Below, in pieces: positions 8,037 through 14,875 of a stretch of DNA of 37,988 nucleotides. Position 1 is the stretch's first letter. Every line of letters starts with the position of its first letter. Both the position numbers and the translations under genes were made by a program. Origin of the DNA: an uncultured Bacteroidales bacterium (GTDB taxonomy: Bacteria; Bacteroidota; Bacteroidia; Bacteroidales; Paludibacteraceae); contig ONEG01000021.1 in assembly GCA_900316845.1 (NCBI GenBank), forward strand, positions 1 through 37,988, written 5' to 3'. Under the pieces are notes generated by a model. The model searched no databases and was not told the DNA's origin. It saw nothing but the letters and a program-made list of their open reading frames with translations.

Positions 8037-9017
8037 TTATCGAACACGCGCACCGCGCATATCAACACACTGTCCGTCAGGACGAATGATATAGAGCTGA
8101 CCGTCAACGAACAACTTCTGCGCTTTAGCAGCCGATCCGGACACTTCCTCAATACCCTCATAGATGGTTTCATGCACCAGACGAACGGACAATCCTCCGG
8201 GGATAGTCCAGTCGGCATTCGGGTAGAAGCGCTCGTTATGGAAATACATGCAGACTGCTTTTGCGTCATCCGATCCGGATGCAGTTGCCGACCAGTATTT
8301 ACCATGCACATTCGCATCGCTTGCATTTACACTCCAGCGATAGCCGGCAGCCGGCAAAAAGACTGCACCAGCCTCTTCCATCGGAGCCCATTTTTTGACA
8401 GAATAGGTGTTATGCGTAAAATTGTCTTTGTCGGAGTTCAAATAATAACCCTCCTTAGCAACCAAACCTTGCTCCGTGCTGGGCGTAAAAATGCTGCCCT
8501 CGGGAAGGGTCCAGTTTTCCGGAAGAATGATCAGTCCGTTGACCCCGTTGACAGAACCGAAAGCGAACTTAACTTCGGCATTGGGGCGTGAGAAGAACAG
8601 GTAATTCCACTCTTCTGCAGTCAGTGTGCGCCAGGGATCAGGATTACTGCCGCCATTCGAGATGGGGTGCGTTCCCCAGTCCGTAAAACCAGAATAATCA
8701 CTCATCCAAGTCGAGCCGTTGGAAGGGTTATCTCCCGTTCCCCAGCCAAAGAGGTCAATCCAACCGTCATAATGAAGCGCAATGTGAGAGTTGGAGACAC
8801 CCACGGTGTCGTACTGGTTGTCTGCGAAACGCATTACATCCTTTTCCGCATTGAATTGCAGGTTACCTTGCGAGAAGATGACCCACTTGTCAGTACCGAC
8901 AGCGAAAACACCGGAGAGCGCTTTCTCGCCGGCTGCGGCGGAATTCTCATGTGCTTTTACATTCTGCGAAAGCACCGTTAGGAGGCATAGAGCCGAAAGA
9001 GTAAAAATCTTTTTCAT
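8037..9017 (-). CDS. Secreted protein, paralogue of the 393-1397 product
   Basis: A 326-residue exported protein (MKKIFTLSALCLLTVL signal). It shares its block order with the 393-1397 product: IFSQGNLQFN, DLFGWGTGDNPSNGS, WRTLTAEEWNYLFFSRPNAE, LPENWTLPEGSIF, EEAGAVFLPAAGYR and YWSATASGSDD, with the same short C-terminal module DGQLYIIRPDGQCVDMRGARVR. The family is widespread in Bacteroidales but uncharacterised. It is the first gene after the TACCTTTG promoter at 9076-9083 and the shared 20-bp element, so it is probably a direct target of the neighbouring AraC-type regulator. A terminator follows it. Confidence 0.75.
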   Translation of the reverse strand: MKKIFTLSALCLLTVLSQNVKAHENSAAAGEKALSGVFAVGTDKWVIFSQGNLQFNAEKDVMRFADNQYDTVGVSNSHIALHYDGWIDLFGWGTGDNPSNGSTWMSDYSGFTDWGTHPISNGGSNPDPWRTLTAEEWNYLFFSRPNAEVKFAFGSVNGVNGLIILPENWTLPEGSIFTPSTEQGLVAKEGYYLNSDKDNFTHNTYSVKKWAPMEEAGAVFLPAAGYRWSVNASDANVHGKYWSATASGSDDAKAVCMYFHNERFYPNADWTIPGGLSVRLVHETIYEGIEEVSGSAAKAQKLFVDGQLYIIRPDGQCVDMRGARVR

Positions 9018-9075
9018 TGTAATAAAAATTTTGATTGGTTAATGAAAATTGTTTGTTAATTTTAAAATTCCGGCG

Positions 9076-9083
9076 CAAAGGTA
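9076..9083 (-). promoter_or_regulatory. Bacteroidota -7 promoter box for the exported-protein run
   Basis: On the minus strand this reads TACCTTTG, a perfect TAnnTTTG -7 element, about 60 bp upstream of the ATG at 9017. No TTTG-like -33 box occurs at the expected 20-nt spacing (9104-9107), which would suit an activator-dependent promoter. Confidence 0.75.
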
Positions 9084-9116
9084 CTATTTTTTTTGCATAC
9101 GCGCGTTAGCAGGAAA

Positions 9117-9178
9117 TGAGAAAGATTTATCATTTTTTGCGATTTATCATAAAATCACACTCCATTTATCATTATCAT
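9117..9178 (-). promoter_or_regulatory. ATTTATCAT sites upstream of the exported-protein promoter
   Basis: ATTTATCAT occurs at 9125-9133, 9142-9150 and 9164-9172, the last running into TATCAT. The first copy lies in a 20-bp element (9117-9136) that recurs with one difference at 11001-11020. Both copies begin 41 bp beyond the first base of their -7 boxes. This is the best candidate for a regulator-binding site in the window. Confidence 0.6.
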
Positions 9179-9181
9179 AAC

Positions 9182-9214
9182 AAAAAAAACGACGCACAGA
9201 ACTGTGTGCGTCGT
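9182..9214 (-). terminator. Rho-independent terminator of the AraC-type regulator gene
   Basis: ACGACGCACA (9189-9198) and TGTGCGTCGT (9205-9214) form a perfect 10-bp stem with a 6-nt loop. On the minus strand it runs straight into eight Ts (9182-9189). It lies 22 bp past the stop of the regulator gene. Confidence 0.9.
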
Positions 9215-9236
9215 AAAGGTTGTAGAAAAGGAGCGG

Positions 9237-10928
9237 TTATTTCTCCGGTTTCTGGACTCGGGCATCGGAAGGTGTGATGCCGTAGTAGCGTGTGAAGGCG
9301 CGTGTGAAATTCGGGACCTGCGAGTAACCGCACTTCTCAGCGACCTCCGCGATGGTGATATCACGGTAGTTCTGAAGCAGATATTTCGCCTTGTTCATCC
9401 GCACGCGCAGGATATAGGTCTGGGGCGTCTCGTTGACTGTTTTGGACAACCGGCGGCGAAGGGTGACTTCACTAATATGCATCTCTTTGGCGATAGTAGG
9501 AATATCCGTGATGCCCTTCTCGCTGAGGGTGCCGACGACGGAAGTCAGCCCCTCCAGGAACGCGCGGTCGTCATCAGTCAGATCCACCGCTACCTGCATG
9601 TTCTCGGAAACGGCATTCTGATACAGGCGGTTCGCCTCCTCATACTTATCCTGGAGCGAGGAGATGTTCTTATGATAATGCTGCTTCTCGCGGCGATGGC
9701 GGTTGTAGGTGTACCAGATCCCCACTCCGACAACCAGCAAAAGCAGGATAGAAGCAACCAGCGAAAAGATCATAATCAGCCGTTTCTCCCGCTCCGCGCG
9801 CTCTTTCTCTTTGCGGAGAATATCGTTGTAATAAACGGCATTATACTTACCTATCGCTTCCTCCGTAGCCGAGCTATAGATGGAGTCCTTGAGCTGGTTG
9901 GAGCGCTCCAGATGCATCATCGCTTCGTTGGGGGAGGAAGATTTGGTAACCTTATACAATCCCTCACGCGCGTGTAATTCATTATATTTATCTCCCTGCT
10001 TGAGGAAGACCGCCGCCGCTTCGCGGTAATGCTCAGCCGCCTCCGTCTCATTGCCTTCCGAAGCTAATATATCTCCCATCTGATTCTGGCAGATAGCCCA
10101 GGAATGGAGGTTTCCGCTCTGGTAAAGGAGCGGCATTGCGGCCATGAGTGACTGGCGTGCCTCGTCGATCATCGAGGCGCCCATCTGGGCGTTAGCCAGC
10201 TGCGCAAGACGGATGCCAATCTTAGCCGAATCACCTATCTCACGCTCAACCGCCAGCGATTTCTCGGCATAGGAGAGCGCCTGAGAATGATCGCCTATAG
10301 ACCTGTACATCTCCGACGCCGTGCCATACAGCACCGCCATTCGGGCATGGTTCTTCGTCAGACTGTTCGCCGCAATGGCTTCGAGGATATATTTCTCCGC
10401 CTCTTGCGGTTTGCCCGCCGCCACAAAGGCACTGGCTATACCGTTAAGGGTCGAACTGGTCCGGTCCATATCACCGGAAGCCTTATCCAACTCATAACTA
10501 TGATGCAGCGCTTCGCTCGCCTTGTCATACTCGCTCATGCGGAAATAGGCTGCGCCAAGAAGGGCATAGACGTCGCTCTTGGATATATCATCCACCTCTC
10601 CGAAACACTTCTCTGCTTGTCCACATAGATCCGCTGCGGCACGGTAATCGCCCTCGGAGTAGTGATACTCGGCAAGGTAATAATAGACATTGACGTCCAC
10701 CGAATCCAAATGGGAGTCGGCAGGAAAGACAATCGGTTCGTCAATATAAGCTACCTCCAGAAGATAGGCAAAGAAATCATTCGCCAACTCCAGTCTGGCG
10801 GATCGATTCGAGGTTTGTGCATACTGATCAGCATAACGCTGCATACGAACCGGGTCGGGCGATTGCGCCGAGATAAACAACCCCGCACAAAGCAGACAAG
10901 AGAGGACGAAGAAACGCGTGCCATTCAT
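9237..10928 (-). CDS. TPR - transmembrane - AraC-type HTH regulator
   Basis: A 563-residue membrane-anchored transcription factor. A signal peptide (about 1-21) is followed by TPR-like helices (about 75-350: LGAAYFRMSEYDKASEALHH, IASAFVAAGKPQEAEKYILE, AEKSLAVEREIGDS). One transmembrane helix lies at about 384-406, then a short coiled coil, then an AraC/XylS DNA-binding domain at about 475-557 with both helix-turn-helix units (ISEVTLRRRLSKTVNETPQ; ITIAEVAEKCGYSQ and FTRAFTRYYGITPSDAR). The TPR part should be periplasmic and the HTH cytoplasmic, an arrangement common in Bacteroidales. The promoter box and a 20-bp element upstream match those of the 9017 gene, suggesting autoregulation and control of the exported-protein run. 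Its own terminator separates it from that run. Confidence 0.85.
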   Translation of the reverse strand: MNGTRFFVLSCLLCAGLFISAQSPDPVRMQRYADQYAQTSNRSARLELANDFFAYLLEVAYIDEPIVFPADSHLDSVDVNVYYYLAEYHYSEGDYRAAADLCGQAEKCFGEVDDISKSDVYALLGAAYFRMSEYDKASEALHHSYELDKASGDMDRTSSTLNGIASAFVAAGKPQEAEKYILEAIAANSLTKNHARMAVLYGTASEMYRSIGDHSQALSYAEKSLAVEREIGDSAKIGIRLAQLANAQMGASMIDEARQSLMAAMPLLYQSGNLHSWAICQNQMGDILASEGNETEAAEHYREAAAVFLKQGDKYNELHAREGLYKVTKSSSPNEAMMHLERSNQLKDSIYSSATEEAIGKYNAVYYNDILRKEKERAEREKRLIMIFSLVASILLLLVVGVGIWYTYNRHRREKQHYHKNISSLQDKYEEANRLYQNAVSENMQVAVDLTDDDRAFLEGLTSVVGTLSEKGITDIPTIAKEMHISEVTLRRRLSKTVNETPQTYILRVRMNKAKYLLQNYRDITIAEVAEKCGYSQVPNFTRAFTRYYGITPSDARVQKPEK

Positions 10929-10959
10929 AATGATAATCAGGCTATTTCAAAAATCGGTG

Positions 10960-10967
10960 CAAAGATA
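10960..10967 (-). promoter_or_regulatory. Bacteroidota -7 promoter box of the regulator gene
   Basis: Reads TATCTTTG on the minus strand (TAnnTTTG), 32 bp upstream of the ATG at 10928. There is no TTTG-like -33 box at 20-nt spacing, the same condition as at 9076-9083. Confidence 0.75.
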
Positions 10968-11000
10968 CAACATTTTTTTGATATTAGCATTATCATTATT

Positions 11001-11020
11001 TGAGAAAAATTTATCATTTT
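11001..11020 (-). promoter_or_regulatory. 20-bp element shared with the 9117-9136 site
   Basis: TGAGAAA, then A, then ATTTATCATTTT. This is 19 of 20 bases identical to 9117-9136 and lies at the same offset (41 bp) from the start of its -7 box. It is a candidate binding site for the AraC-type regulator. Two more ATTTATCAT copies nearby (11030-11038 inverted, 11056-11064) form the arms of a hairpin, so only this copy is counted as a site. Confidence 0.6.
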
Positions 11021-11028
11021 ATAGAAAT

Positions 11029-11065
11029 GATGATAAATACGGGCACAAAACCCGCATTTATCATC
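11029..11065 (-). terminator. Long hairpin at the end of the TIR/RyR operon
   Basis: GATGATAAATACGGG (11029-11043) faces CCCGCATTTATCATC (11051-11065) across a 7-nt loop. The one mismatch becomes G-U on the minus-strand RNA, so the stem is 15 bp. It overlaps the stop codon of the 11061-11315 gene. The following bases are AU-rich rather than a clean U-run, so termination is likely but not certain. Confidence 0.6.
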
Positions 11066-11315
11066 GTGCATCCCCCACGATAAGAAGGATAATCCATGTC
11101 AACAGAGGCGAGACAAAAAACGATAGTAACGCCCATCCCAGCGGATCACGGTGCCTGTTCACCGCCATTCGATATGCTATATGGATGCGGATAAAATAGA
11201 TAAACAAGAGCGCCAAAAGGCCGCAGAAAACGACGAGCGAGATAATCGCCAAAGTGGACATTCCGGCGAAAAGACCTACCGCGAGGTCCTGAAAAGTAGT
11301 GATTATTTCTTCCAT
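11061..11315 (-). CDS. Small two-helix membrane protein
   Basis: An 84-residue protein with two or three hydrophobic segments: LAIISLVVFCGLLALLFIYF (about 22-41) and WALLSFFVSPLLTWIILLIV (about 61-80), separated by a short basic stretch, AYRMAVNRHRDPLG. Small proteins with the pattern R-x2-P-x-G-WALxSFFxSP are frequent and uncharacterised in many bacteria. It is the last gene of the operon, 20 bp after the TM-TrkA-RyR gene, and its stop codon sits in the stem of the terminal hairpin. A role as a membrane partner of that protein is only inferred from position. Confidence 0.7.
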   Translation of the reverse strand: MEEIITTFQDLAVGLFAGMSTLAIISLVVFCGLLALLFIYFIRIHIAYRMAVNRHRDPLGWALLSFFVSPLLTWIILLIVGDAR

Positions 11316-11335
11316 GATTATAATAAATTATTTGT

Positions 11336-13432
11336 TTATATATCGCGGGCGCAGAGGATTGCTTGAGCTATTTCCTCTGGTTTATATAATGCGCTAAATG
11401 TCAAGAAATCATACTTTCTGGCTTGATCAATATCCTTCCATGGTTTCATGCAGTTATGCACATAGCGAAGGATCAATTTTTCTTCGTTGTCACGACCATC
11501 AGAGCGATAGCCCATTATCTCGTGTGCAGCCCACCATCGCAGATGTTCTGTCTGTGCCAGGCGAACCAACGGGAGCTGAATTCCTTCTTGGTCGTAGAAA
11601 CGCTTTATTTCTTCTTTCGTCTGAAAATGCAGCGCATTAGCAAAATTCTGGCTGTCTTTTCTGCGCTTATCTAACTTTGATTTCAAAGGACTATCCGGTT
11701 CATTGTAGGGATTGTCTGTCTTCTTTTCATCGGCAGTTTGAGATTCCTGTTTGCTCTCTTTAGCAGATTCATTTTCCTCACTTTTCTTTATTTCCTCTTC
11801 CACATTTTTACTTGCCTTATTATAGTTATCGGCATATTGTTTCGCCTGTGTCTCCAACTCGTCATCAATCAGCATCCCCATGGTATAAATATCGTTTTCT
11901 CCGCCAAAGATTCTGATAAATATTTCTTCATTCTCTTCGCCTTCGCGATTATAATATTTCGCTATTTCTTGAAGGAAGGCATTTTTATCGGGATCATAGG
12001 AGCGCACGTAAATGCGGAATTTATTTCCAGGATTGTTGTAATCAACCCGTCCACACTTGATGGCATAACGGAGTATATCCGCTGCAAGAGTGATTCCAGC
12101 TTGATCATTACCGACAGCAATCACCACGTAGTTTAATTCGTGGATATGCGGATCCAGTACGTTTTGATAAAATTCCGGACTACTATAATCTATCGGATGC
12201 CATGCAATTCGCTCGGATCCATCGGAGTTTTTGCTATGGAACATCTCGTCAGAATGGTGCATCCAACGCGCTGCAGATGCGTCTAACTGTTTATCTACAA
12301 TATCGCAATAGAACGGACTCCGGCTATCTTTTTCCAAATCATCCATATTCTCGCTTCCCACAAATGCGCCATATTCATATAAGAACCGCAACGCGTCCTG
12401 ACCGCATTCTGAAAAACCGATAATCAGACACCGGAAAGGTGAATCTACCGTACCGGGGTATTGCGTACTGAGATTGACGAACTTAACCGGATGATTATCT
12501 ACATTCTGCTTTAGCAACTCGATAGCCAAATGGGAAGAATCAATCACTTTTATAGTATTGCTCTCCTGAATATCTTCTATAACTCTATTCGCATTACTCC
12601 GGCGTGCATGGCAATGGATGGTAAGTTTTCTCGATTTGAACGGGAAAAATGTAGGCCATAAGGACATCGAACTCAACTTTAAGGCATCATTCATATTTTG
12701 CACTTCGTCTTCTCCAAGGATTAAAATATGTATGTGCTGAGTTGTTCTCATAATATATCGCCCCATGAGACCAAGACCCATTTTGAGCCATGCCTTCCAG
12801 TAGGACAATTCAGATAATTCAGTTATGGGTCTTTGAGCAATAAGAATCGAAGCTTTATTAGAACCTATTTCCCGCTTTAGAGCTTCACGGTATTTGCTTC
12901 TTTGCAGAATTAATTTCAGTCCTTCAGCCGTGTCCTCATATTCTTTTTCCGGCTGAACGACAAAGACAATATTCCGCCATCCATCTTTTTTGCCTAATTC
13001 ATGGGCCAACAGAATAGCACGTCTGTTAATGCCCCAAAAAACATATAGATTCTCTCGAATCCATCGGCTAAAAAGATGCCGTACAATCCACATCCACCAA
13101 GACTTGAACAAAAGCAACACGATAAAAAACACGGTCCAAAGTCCGGCAAAAATAGCAGTAAGATGCAACTGTTGGCTAACATCGGGACTTTGTTCCAAGG
13201 ACTCTTGCTTCCATCCGTCCACCGCATTGCTGTCTATATTGAAGGCAAATAACTGCACAGACGAGAAAAAAGATCGCGTCCATAATTCGCGTTGTGTTTG
13301 AAGAGGCTTATCGTAATTTTGCTGTTCGGGATACGACGAATATAAATGATAGTACGCCGTTGTACCAAAATACATTATTAATCCCCATGCTACAAGCATG
13401 ACGAAGCGAATCCATCCTTGTCTTTTCATCAT
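11336..13432 (-). CDS. TM - TrkA-like Rossmann - RyR-domain protein
   Basis: A 698-residue protein. Two N-terminal membrane helices (about 8-28 and 91-113) lead into a TrkA/RCK-like nucleotide-binding region: FWGINRRAILLAHEL at about 132-146, and a second Rossmann-like strand-loop-helix, FRCLIIGFSECGQDALRF, at about 333-350. A charged low-complexity linker rich in K, E and S (about 540-585) precedes a C-terminal RyR domain (about 615-690; LVRLAQTEHLRWWAAHEIMG and YVHNCMKPWKDID are the core). The layout resembles K+-channel regulatory proteins with a ligand-sensing tail. RyR domains are best known from ryanodine receptors; prokaryotic versions have been proposed as ligand sensors in conflict systems. 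It lies 1 bp after the stand-alone RyR gene. The ligand and any channel activity are unknown. Confidence 0.75.
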   Translation of the reverse strand: MMKRQGWIRFVMLVAWGLIMYFGTTAYYHLYSSYPEQQNYDKPLQTQRELWTRSFFSSVQLFAFNIDSNAVDGWKQESLEQSPDVSQQLHLTAIFAGLWTVFFIVLLLFKSWWMWIVRHLFSRWIRENLYVFWGINRRAILLAHELGKKDGWRNIVFVVQPEKEYEDTAEGLKLILQRSKYREALKREIGSNKASILIAQRPITELSELSYWKAWLKMGLGLMGRYIMRTTQHIHILILGEDEVQNMNDALKLSSMSLWPTFFPFKSRKLTIHCHARRSNANRVIEDIQESNTIKVIDSSHLAIELLKQNVDNHPVKFVNLSTQYPGTVDSPFRCLIIGFSECGQDALRFLYEYGAFVGSENMDDLEKDSRSPFYCDIVDKQLDASAARWMHHSDEMFHSKNSDGSERIAWHPIDYSSPEFYQNVLDPHIHELNYVVIAVGNDQAGITLAADILRYAIKCGRVDYNNPGNKFRIYVRSYDPDKNAFLQEIAKYYNREGEENEEIFIRIFGGENDIYTMGMLIDDELETQAKQYADNYNKASKNVEEEIKKSEENESAKESKQESQTADEKKTDNPYNEPDSPLKSKLDKRRKDSQNFANALHFQTKEEIKRFYDQEGIQLPLVRLAQTEHLRWWAAHEIMGYRSDGRDNEEKLILRYVHNCMKPWKDIDQARKYDFLTFSALYKPEEIAQAILCARDI

Positions 13433-13433
13433 A

Positions 13434-13721
13434 TTACTTTATTATTTTATATCCTAACTTGATAATGGTTTTGATAGTCTGCATCGCCGTGTTACGGTCA
13501 TATTCCTTTTCGCTTTCCGGCAATTGGTTGTAGGGCAGCAGGCATGGATGCAATTTGCGCGCATCATCACGTTTCTCACCGTACTGCCATCCATCGGCAA
13601 TTCGTCCGGCGGACCATACTTCATGTACATTCTCCGCTAACTGCTCTGTTAGCGCTTTCAACTCCGCGGATAATTCTACATCCGCGGTGTCAATTGGGTG
13701 TGGGGTGTAAGTCGTATTCAT
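13434..13721 (-). CDS. Stand-alone RyR-domain protein
   Basis: A 95-residue protein that is essentially one RyR domain (Pfam RyR family): YTPHPIDTADVELSAEL, ENVHEVWSAGRIADGWQYG, KLHPCLLPYNQLPESEKEYD and RNTAMQTIKTIIKLGYKI follow the family consensus closely, including the VHEVW and DRNTAMQTIK blocks shared with ryanodine receptors. It has no signal peptide and should be cytoplasmic. It is tightly coupled to the TM-TrkA-RyR gene (1 bp gap) and separated from the TIR-Sel1 gene by a TIR remnant. A role as a soluble sensor or adaptor for a nucleotide-type signal is inferred. Confidence 0.88.
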   Translation of the reverse strand: MNTTYTPHPIDTADVELSAELKALTEQLAENVHEVWSAGRIADGWQYGEKRDDARKLHPCLLPYNQLPESEKEYDRNTAMQTIKTIIKLGYKIIK

Positions 13722-13752
13722 GATGATTTGTTATTTTGGTTTACGCGTTGAT

Positions 13753-13921
13753 CTACTTAGTTGATATCCTTTTGTTGAGAGCCTGAATCAGACATAACTC
13801 ATAGATGCAATAGTGGCTGCGAAGGAAGTTGTTTGTAACAAAGACGAGGCAAACATCTGCCTGTTTCTACCTTAACATCCGCTCCTGCATGGCTGATAAA
13901 TAGATGCTTTTTCTGTGTCAT
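13753..13921 (-). pseudogene. Remnant of a TIR-domain gene
   Basis: From an ATG at 13921 the frame reads MTQKKHLFISHAGADVKV, a typical TIR beginning. After about 18 codons the match continues in another frame as ADVCLVFVTNNFLRSH and YCIYELCLIQALNKR, a typical later TIR segment (strand D plus the helix carrying the W/YxxxE glutamate), ending at TAG 13753-13755. The middle of the domain is missing and the two halves are out of frame, so this is a deleted, frameshifted TIR gene. Its toll-like type (FISHAGAD) differs from the neighbouring FISYSRKD domains. It overlaps the shifted 3' end of the TIR-Sel1 frame. Confidence 0.7.
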
Positions 13922-14861
13922 ATTCTTGCGGACATTCACCTATAATAGTGTAATATTTTCCTTGAGCCATTTGATGGCCTCCGCGTTGCCCTGTTTTGCT
14001 GCTAATGCATACCATTTTGCTGCTTCGTTGAAATTGCTTGGTACGCCTTTTTTTTCCATGCTCATATATCCTTGCTAAACTCAGTAGAGCATATATATAG
14101 TCTTGTGCAGCTGATTTCTCATACCATTTAATAGCTTCTATATAATTTGGAGCGCCATACATTTCTAGGATGTCACTGTAATAAAAACCCAACATATATT
14201 GCGACATGTAATCTCCTTGTTCAGCGGATAGTTTATACCATTTAACTGCGTTCGTCCAATCTACATCATCGGCATAGAAATCTCCTAATATCCTCTGCGC
14301 ATCAGACTGTCCTTGATATGCTGCTTTCCGATACCATTTGAGAGCTTCCTTTTCATCTTTTGTAAAATCCCCAAAACCATAACGATAACTCTCCCCTAAT
14401 TTATATTGTGCGTTGGGATCTCCCTCTTCTGCTAATTCTCGAAGGGTCTTTTCTTTGTCCGAGACTCCTTTATACCACCTGCGCAAGTTGTTCATTAGTT
14501 TATTATGCTGCAGGGCATTATTCCAATCGATATTATCATAGTCCTGATAATCGAAAAGGAAATCATCTGTCATTTGACACGACTCGATGAATACCAAAAT
14601 AACGCGTTTCTTTTTGCTAGCAGCAAAATTGAGTTCTTTGAGTGCGTAGGGACTTGCCATCGAATTCGCACTAAGCATAAAGAGGATTGTATCGTGTTCA
14701 TTGATAGCGTTGATGATAACTTTCTTGAATTGTTCGCCACTCTCAATGCCATCCAGATCCATCCAGCAATCAATGCCTAACTCGCGGTCGATCTCCTCTT
14801 TGATCGCTTTTACTTTATTAAAGTCCTTACGACTATAAGATATGAAAATCTCCTTTGCCAT
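13872..14861 (-). CDS. TIR - Sel1-repeat protein, frameshifted near its 3' end
   Basis: TIR domain at residues 3-130 (EIFISYSRKD, CWMDLDGIESGEQF, then YALKE at 72-76 in place of WxxxE, retaining Glu76), followed by Sel1/TPR-like repeats (AQYKLGESYRYGFGDFTKDE, ALKWYRKAAYQGQSDAQRIL and so on). Bacterial TIR domains often cleave NAD+. After EHGK the translation turns to nonsense. The cause is an A8 tract (Ts at 14048-14055): with one A fewer the frame reads GVPSNFNEAAKWYALAAKQG and NAEAIKWLKENITLL, a proper Sel1 repeat, ending at TAG 13940-13942 (about 306 residues). This may be a real mutation, a phase-variable tract, polymerase slippage or an assembly error. The TIR is roughly 60-65% identical by eye to the second TIR of the upstream gene. 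Confidence 0.75.
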   Translation of the reverse strand: MAKEIFISYSRKDFNKVKAIKEEIDRELGIDCWMDLDGIESGEQFKKVIINAINEHDTILFMLSANSMASPYALKELNFAASKKKRVILVFIESCQMTDDFLFDYQDYDNIDWNNALQHNKLMNNLRRWYKGVSDKEKTLRELAEEGDPNAQYKLGESYRYGFGDFTKDEKEALKWYRKAAYQGQSDAQRILGDFYADDVDWTNAVKWYKLSAEQGDYMSQYMLGFYYSDILEMYGAPNYIEAIKWYEKSAAQDYIYALLSLARIYEHGKKRRTKQFQRSSKMVCISSKTGQRGGHQMAQGKYYTIIGECPQEYDTEKASIYQPCRSGC

Positions 14862-14875
14862 TCGATGTGAAAATA

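Noticed and set aside
9125..9172. ATTTATCAT copies as a CRISPR or phage attachment array
   Set aside because: The units are 9 bp with irregular 8- and 13-bp spacers and lie at promoter distance; a regulatory site fits better.
11030..11064. Counting the ATTTATCAT copies at 11030 and 11056 as regulator sites
   Set aside because: They are the two arms of the 15-bp hairpin at the end of the operon, so their similarity is explained by base pairing.
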